A stretch of DNA of 47,395 nt from Acidobacteriota bacterium (GTDB taxonomy: Bacteria > Acidobacteriota > Terriglobia > Terriglobales > Acidobacteriaceae): contig JAFDVV010000019.1 in NCBI GenBank assembly GCA_018268775.1, forward strand, positions 4,026 to 51,420, read 5' to 3'. Below are positions 43,555 to 47,395 of the stretch, piece by piece; within the stretch, counting starts at the first letter, position 1, and each line of letters starts with the position of its first letter. Position numbers and translations under genes: made by a program. The notes under the pieces are model-generated. The model had not been told where the DNA came from, ran no database searches, and saw only the letters and a program-made list of their open reading frames with translations.

Positions 43555-44640
43555 TTGAAGAAAGCCCTAATCACAGGAGTCACCGGCCAGGACGGAGCAT
43601 ACCTTGCCGAGTTTCTCCTCTCCAAAGGCTATGAGGTTCACGGCATCAAACGCCGCTCTTCACTGTTCAATACCAATCGCATCGACCATATCTATGAAGA
43701 CCCGCACATGAACCACCCGCGGTTCTTTCTGCACTATGGCGATCTGACGGACTCCTCGTCGTTGATCCACATCGTCCAGAAGGTGCAGCCCGACGAGATA
43801 TACAACCTTGGCGCGCAGTCGCACGTGCAGGTCTCTTTCGAGCAGCCCGAGTACACCGCCGACACCGATGCGATCGGACCTCTGCGTCTGCTTGAGGCCA
43901 TCCGCATTCTTGGTCTCGAAAAGAAGACGAAGTTCTATCAGGCATCGACATCGGAGCTCTACGGCCTGGTGCAGGAGGTGCCTCAGCGTGAGACGACTCC
44001 TTTCTACCCGCGATCTCCCTATGCGGTTGCCAAGATGTACGCCTTTTGGATTTGCGTGAACTACCGTGAGGCCTATGGCATCTTCGCCTGTAATGGCATT
44101 CTGTTCAACCATGAATCGCCTCTGCGCGGCGAAACCTTCGTGACCCGAAAAATTACGCGCGGCCTTGCACGTGTAAAAGTCGGCCTGCAGGAGACGCTCT
44201 TCCTCGGCAACCTCGACGCTAAACGCGATTGGGGCCACGCCCGCGACTACGTCGAGATGCAGTGGCTTATGTTGCAGCAGGAAAAACCACAGGACTATGT
44301 GATCGCCACCGGCCAGCAGTACAGCGTTCGCGAGTTTGTTCAGCGCTGCGCCGACCGTCTGGAACTAGACCTGACGTGGAAGGGAAGCGGCGTCGACGAA
44401 AGGGCCTATGACCGGAACGGCAAGCTTGTCGTTGCTGTCGATCCACGCTACTTCCGCCCGACCGAAGTCGAAACGTTGCTAGGTGATCCCTCCAAGGCCA
44501 AGCGCGAGCTTGGTTGGACTCCGCGCACTACGTTCGAGCAACTGGTCGATGAGATGATCTCCTCGGACCTGAAGGCTGCACAGCGCGACGCCCTTGTCCG
44601 CCAGCATGGCTTCGATGCCTACAACGTTCGCGAGACCTAG
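43555..44640 (+). CDS. gmd: GDP-mannose 4,6-dehydratase
   Basis: NADP-dependent short-chain dehydrogenase-type enzyme of 361 residues that turns GDP-mannose into GDP-4-keto-6-deoxymannose. [19 protein letters not shown] is the nucleotide-binding start. [18 protein letters not shown] is diagnostic for Gmd. The catalytic Thr/Ser and Glu lie in [16 protein letters not shown], and the Tyr-Lys pair in [29 protein letters not shown] and [14 protein letters not shown] are also family-specific. The start is a TTG (43555) after AAGGAGA, 9-10 bases upstream. It is followed two bases after its stop by fcl. Confidence 0.95.
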   Translation: MKKALITGVTGQDGAYLAEFLLSKGYEVHGIKRRSSLFNTNRIDHIYEDPHMNHPRFFLHYGDLTDSSSLIHIVQKVQPDEIYNLGAQSHVQVSFEQPEYTADTDAIGPLRLLEAIRILGLEKKTKFYQASTSELYGLVQEVPQRETTPFYPRSPYAVAKMYAFWICVNYREAYGIFACNGILFNHESPLRGETFVTRKITRGLARVKVGLQETLFLGNLDAKRDWGHARDYVEMQWLMLQQEKPQDYVIATGQQYSVREFVQRCADRLELDLTWKGSGVDERAYDRNGKLVVAVDPRYFRPTEVETLLGDPSKAKRELGWTPRTTFEQLVDEMISSDLKAAQRDALVRQHGFDAYNVRET

Positions 44641-44642
44641 CG

Positions 44643-45602
44643 ATGAAGAAAGACTCCCGCATCTACATTGCCGGTCATCGTGGCCTTGTCGGTTCTGCAA
44701 TCCATCGCGAGTTCGACCGCCTCGGCTACAGCAACATTCTGACGCGCACCCGCGAGGAACTCGATCTTCTCGACACCGCAGCGGTCAACAAGTTCTTTGC
44801 GAGCGAGAAGCCAGAGTATGTCTTCCTCGCCGCAGCCAAAGTCGGCGGAATCCTTGCAAACAATACGTATCCTGCCGACTTCATCCGCGACAATATCATC
44901 CTCCAGACAAACATCATCGACGCCTCATATAAGAACAACGTTGACCGGCTGCTTTTCCTGGGATCCTCTTGTATCTACCCGAAGCTGGCTCCGCAGCCGA
45001 TGCCGGAGTCGTCGCTGCTAACCGGGCCTCTTGAGCCGACCAACCGGCCTTACGCTCTGGCAAAGATAGCGGGTATTGAGATGTGCTGGAGCTACAACCG
45101 GCAGTATGGCACACGCTACCTTGCTGCCATGCCGACCAATCTTTATGGTCCAGGCGACAACTACGATCTTGCCAACTCGCATGTACTACCCGCGCTCATC
45201 CGCAAGACGGCGGAGGCCATCCGGGACAGCGCTCCCACGATTACAGTCTGGGGCACCGGAACGCCCCGCCGCGAGTTGCTTTACTCCGACGACCTTGCCC
45301 AGGCGTGCGTCTTCCTGATGAATCTCGATGACGCCACCTACGGTACTCTTCTGACGGAGAATGATCCGCCGCTCATCAACATCGGTACTGGTGAAGACGT
45401 CACGATCCGCGAACTCGCTGAAACTGTGGCCCGCGTACTTGGGTACAAGGGCACGCTGGTCTTCGATGCGACAAAACCCGACGGCACACCGCGCAAACTG
45501 ATGGACGTCTCACGCCTCCATGCTCTAGGCTGGCGCCACACAACGGCGCTTGAGCAAGGAATTGCCCGCACATGGCAGCAGGTACGGGACCGGCTCGTCT
45601 GA
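44643..45602 (+). CDS. fcl: GDP-L-fucose synthase
   Basis: Epimerase/reductase of 319 residues completing GDP-L-fucose synthesis from the Gmd product. [18 protein letters not shown] binds [45 protein letters not shown] (catalytic Ser-Cys), [15 protein letters not shown] (Tyr-Lys) and [14 protein letters not shown] are all family hallmarks, as is the late [14 protein letters not shown]. It begins two bases after the gmd stop, so the pair is certainly one operon with wcaI. Confidence 0.96.
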   Translation: MKKDSRIYIAGHRGLVGSAIHREFDRLGYSNILTRTREELDLLDTAAVNKFFASEKPEYVFLAAAKVGGILANNTYPADFIRDNIILQTNIIDASYKNNVDRLLFLGSSCIYPKLAPQPMPESSLLTGPLEPTNRPYALAKIAGIEMCWSYNRQYGTRYLAAMPTNLYGPGDNYDLANSHVLPALIRKTAEAIRDSAPTITVWGTGTPRRELLYSDDLAQACVFLMNLDDATYGTLLTENDPPLINIGTGEDVTIRELAETVARVLGYKGTLVFDATKPDGTPRKLMDVSRLHALGWRHTTALEQGIARTWQQVRDRLV

Positions 45603-45640
45603 ACTTCGTCAATCCAATTCAAACGAAATAGCTTTCGTTC

Positions 45641-45673
45641 GGGGTTGTACCACTTCGGTGGTATTAACCCCGC
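45641..45673. repeat. Stem-loop with UUCG tetraloop after fcl
   Basis: CGGGGTT-G-TACCAC (45641-45654) pairs with GTGGTA-TT-AACCCCG (45659-45673) around TTCG, 13 base pairs with a small internal loop. It lies 38 bases after the fcl stop. There is no T-run downstream, so termination is uncertain; an mRNA 3' stabiliser is an alternative. Confidence 0.6.
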
Positions 45674-45748
45674 CTGTTCGACTCCCTAACATCTTGGAAG
45701 ATGTTGTCGATAGAGGCCTTATGAGGCCCGGGCACGGGACCGATCTCG

Positions 45749-46621
45749 ATGGAACGGAAGACCGAAGCACTCAAACAATTCAACGGAGCACCTCCGGCCA
45801 GCGTCCCCGCAGTTCGCAGACGCGATCTCATGTTGCGTATTGCGTTGCTCTGCGGTGCCACGCTCTTTACGCCGCTCCCAGGAGTGGCCGCGACTCCCAC
45901 GGCAATGATTCCTCCCACTCCCAACGTCGGCGAGCGATATCTGTTGAATGCCGCAAACAACGAGCGCATCGCGCGCGGCCTTCCCATGCTGCACAACGAT
46001 CCCGTGCTCGCCCAGGCGGCGCGGTACCACGCTCTTCAGATGGCGGAGCACCGCGACATCTCGCATCAATTTGATGGCGAACCCGATCTAACCGAGCGTG
46101 GTGCGAACGCGGGGGTGCGCTTCTCTCTCATCACTGAAAATGTGGCGGAAGCGTCGGACTCGGTCATCATTCACAGTCTGTGGATGCACTCCCCGGGACA
46201 CCGCGAAAACCTCCTCGATCCCGAGGTGGACTCTGTCGGTATCGCCGTGGTCTCGCGGGGCGGGCAGGTCTACGCAGTTGAGGACTTCGCCTCGACCGTT
46301 GAGCTGATGAGCTTTTCCGATCAGGAGCAGGCCGTTGCCGATACACTGTCGCGGTCTGGCCTTACCGTCGGATCGAGCGACCATACGAGTACCCTCGAAG
46401 ACGCTCGGCAAACTTGCAGCATGCAATCTGGCTATGCCGGCCAGCAGAACCATCCCTGGTACATCGTTCGCTACACGGCCGATCGCCTGGACCAGATCCC
46501 GGATCTGCTCGCGAAACGGATCGGCACAAACAAATATCACAAGGCAGTTGTAGGGGCCTGTACGGACACCTACTCTGGTCCCTTCTCGGCGTATAACATC
46601 GCCGTTCTGCTATATCCCTGA
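45749..46621 (+). CDS. Secreted CAP-domain (SCP/PR-1-like) protein
   Basis: This 290-residue protein has an N-terminal VRRRDLMLRIALLCGATLFTPLPGVAA segment that acts as a signal peptide after a basic leader (start 45749, or 45830 for a short form). A CAP domain follows: LLNAANNERIARGLPML, LAQAARYHALQMAEH, the acidic/His region DISHQFDGEPDL and WMHSPGHRENLLDPEVDSVGIAV, with HRENLL as the signature. A C-terminal extension of about 100 residues (from SFSDQEQAVADTL) ending in a YNIAVLLY strand is not assigned. CAP proteins bind lipids or act in envelope and extracellular roles; the function here is unknown. Confidence 0.85.
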   Translation: MERKTEALKQFNGAPPASVPAVRRRDLMLRIALLCGATLFTPLPGVAATPTAMIPPTPNVGERYLLNAANNERIARGLPMLHNDPVLAQAARYHALQMAEHRDISHQFDGEPDLTERGANAGVRFSLITENVAEASDSVIIHSLWMHSPGHRENLLDPEVDSVGIAVVSRGGQVYAVEDFASTVELMSFSDQEQAVADTLSRSGLTVGSSDHTSTLEDARQTCSMQSGYAGQQNHPWYIVRYTADRLDQIPDLLAKRIGTNKYHKAVVGACTDTYSGPFSAYNIAVLLYP

Positions 46622-46636
46622 TGCCGCGCGAAAACT

Positions 46637-47056
46637 CTATTTGGCAAAGAGCTGCCCTATATCGGCAAAGGCCTTGAACTCCAGCGCGTTTCCCGCCGGG
46701 TCGAGGAAGAACATCGTCGCCTGTTCTCCAACCTCGCCCTTGAAGCGGATGTACGGTTCGATGATGAATCTAACCTGTGCGCGCTTGAGCCGTTCCGCGA
46801 GCGCCTCCCATTCCTCCATCGTCAGAACAACGCCAAAATGGGGCACGGGAACATCGTGTCCATCGACAGGGTTGTGATGCAATTGGTTCACCTGTGAAGC
46901 CGGCTTGAGATGAGCGACGATCTGGTGGCCGAACAGGTTGAAGTCGATCCACTGCGCCGAGCTTCGGCCCTCGGAGCATCCCAGCGTCTGCCCATAAAAT
47001 GCGCGTGCGCGATCGAGATCGTCGACTGGAAAGGCGATGTGAAACGGGGAAGGCAT
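46637..47056 (-). CDS. VOC-family (glyoxalase/dioxygenase superfamily) protein
   Basis: This 139-residue two-module VOC fold protein begins [23 protein letters not shown], the typical first betaalphabeta unit. [21 protein letters not shown] and [17 protein letters not shown] form the second, with H6, H77 or similar and E131 as possible metal ligands. The ATG at 47056 has GAGGAG 9-12 bases upstream. It is convergent with the CAP gene, 15 bases apart. Substrate is unknown; close relatives are annotated only as glyoxalase-like or lactoylglutathione-lyase-like. Confidence 0.88.
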   Translation of the reverse strand: MPSPFHIAFPVDDLDRARAFYGQTLGCSEGRSSAQWIDFNLFGHQIVAHLKPASQVNQLHHNPVDGHDVPVPHFGVVLTMEEWEALAERLKRAQVRFIIEPYIRFKGEVGEQATMFFLDPAGNALEFKAFADIGQLFAK

Positions 47057-47121
47057 GGGCCGAATCTCCTCTGGAGGAAATCATAACGTGTACCCCGTCT
47101 TCAGGTTGATCGCTCGCGCGG

Positions 47122-47395
47122 TCAGCGGCGATAGAAACCTCTGTCGTAACCGCGAAGGTAGGCGTTCCTAAAGTAGTTCCGATATGCGTCGAGAGGCCCA
47201 AATCGTGGATCGTAGCCTGGGGTCTCACGAAAGGCGCGATCATATTGCGCGCGGTATCCGAAGCCGTTATAGGAGTCTCGTGCTCCATCGTCCAGGCCTA
47301 ATCTAAAGCCGTTGGATTCTGCTTGTTGAACCAGCGGGGGCGCGGTTTGCACAAATGATGGCGGAGGAGCGTAATAGGTCCGTTGAGCACATCCG
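47122..47395 (-). CDS. C-terminal part of a probable lipoprotein (cut by right edge)
   Basis: An open frame runs from the TGA at 47122 to the window edge. The visible product is Gly/Arg/Tyr-rich: NGFRLGLDDGARDSYNGFGY, then RFGPLDAYRNYFRNAYLRGY ending in GFYRR. Just inside the edge it reads GCAQRTYYAPPP, which looks like a lipobox Gly-Cys followed by a Pro-rich linker. The full protein is therefore probably only slightly longer, about 110-120 residues, and membrane-anchored. The spaced YR/FR pattern is reminiscent of small periplasmic Acidobacteriota proteins; I cannot name the family. Confidence 0.6.
   Translation of the reverse strand, partial: GCAQRTYYAPPPSFVQTAPPLVQQAESNGFRLGLDDGARDSYNGFGYRAQYDRAFRETPGYDPRFGPLDAYRNYFRNAYLRGYDRGFYRR

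Noticed and set aside
1..47395. tRNA, rRNA, integrase, transposase or prophage boundaries
   Set aside because: Reading both strands gave no cloverleaf with CCA-type end, rRNA core sequence, or DDE/serine/tyrosine recombinase. The tail-tube gene alone is not enough to call a prophage.

Overview
The window reads as a chromosomal segment of an Acidobacteriota bacterium, most likely Terriglobales/Acidobacteriaceae (Granulicella, Edaphobacter, Terriglobus type). This is inferred from moderately high GC, secreted S53 (pro-kumamolisin) proteins with Ig-like repeats, carbohydrate-acting enzymes beside a ROK regulator, and short hairpin repeats of a kind I associate with this group. No rRNA, tRNA, CRISPR array, transposase or integrase was seen. 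The genes are mostly housekeeping or metabolic, arranged in short operons on both strands.

Left part (1-7.2 kb): the N-terminal three quarters of glmU (minus, cut by the left edge) and a small secreted protein. Next comes a gene-poor, repeat-bearing stretch (about 1.8-4.2 kb) with an orphan phage-type tail-tube protein, a small membrane protein and an AT-richer gene of unknown function. A translationally coupled pair of M16 metallopeptidases follows, one with the HxxEH zinc site and one without.

7.2-11.3 kb is a sugar module: a ROK regulator with a good candidate autoregulatory operator, a GH88/GH105-type unsaturated uronyl hydrolase directly downstream, and a convergent Tat-exported alginate-lyase-fold protein. 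11.3-16.9 kb is a beta-oxidation operon in the Bacillus fadN-fadA-fadE order, with a palindromic operator inside its promoter. 17.0-23.1 kb holds two S53-type secreted proteins in tandem: the first has lost the whole catalytic centre, the second is intact, and both end in the same unusual C-terminal tail.

23.1-31.1 kb is mostly minus strand: ppk1, heme A synthase (ctaA), proC, a DUF885 zinc-protease-like lipoprotein, a sigma-54-activator-like protein lacking the GAFTGA loop, and a bacilliredoxin. A plus-strand gene for a small exported 11-residue-repeat protein sits between ppk1 and ctaA. 31.2-37.6 kb: murB, the modABC molybdate transporter (minus), thrC-thrB (translationally coupled, with thrC overlapping modA head to head) and trxA. 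37.7-42.1 kb: a CNNM/CorC-type membrane protein coupled to a DppB-like permease, a secreted protein, a YfcE-like phosphodiesterase and a DppC-like permease on the other strand. 42.2-45.6 kb is an exopolysaccharide/GDP-fucose module (wcaI-gmd-fcl). The right end has a CAP-domain secreted protein, a VOC-family protein and the C-terminus of a probable lipoprotein.

No complete new multi-gene system stands out. The best leads are the pseudoprotease/protease pair with its shared tail, the two candidate operators, the orphan tail-tube gene among hairpin repeats, and the degenerate sigma-54 activator.
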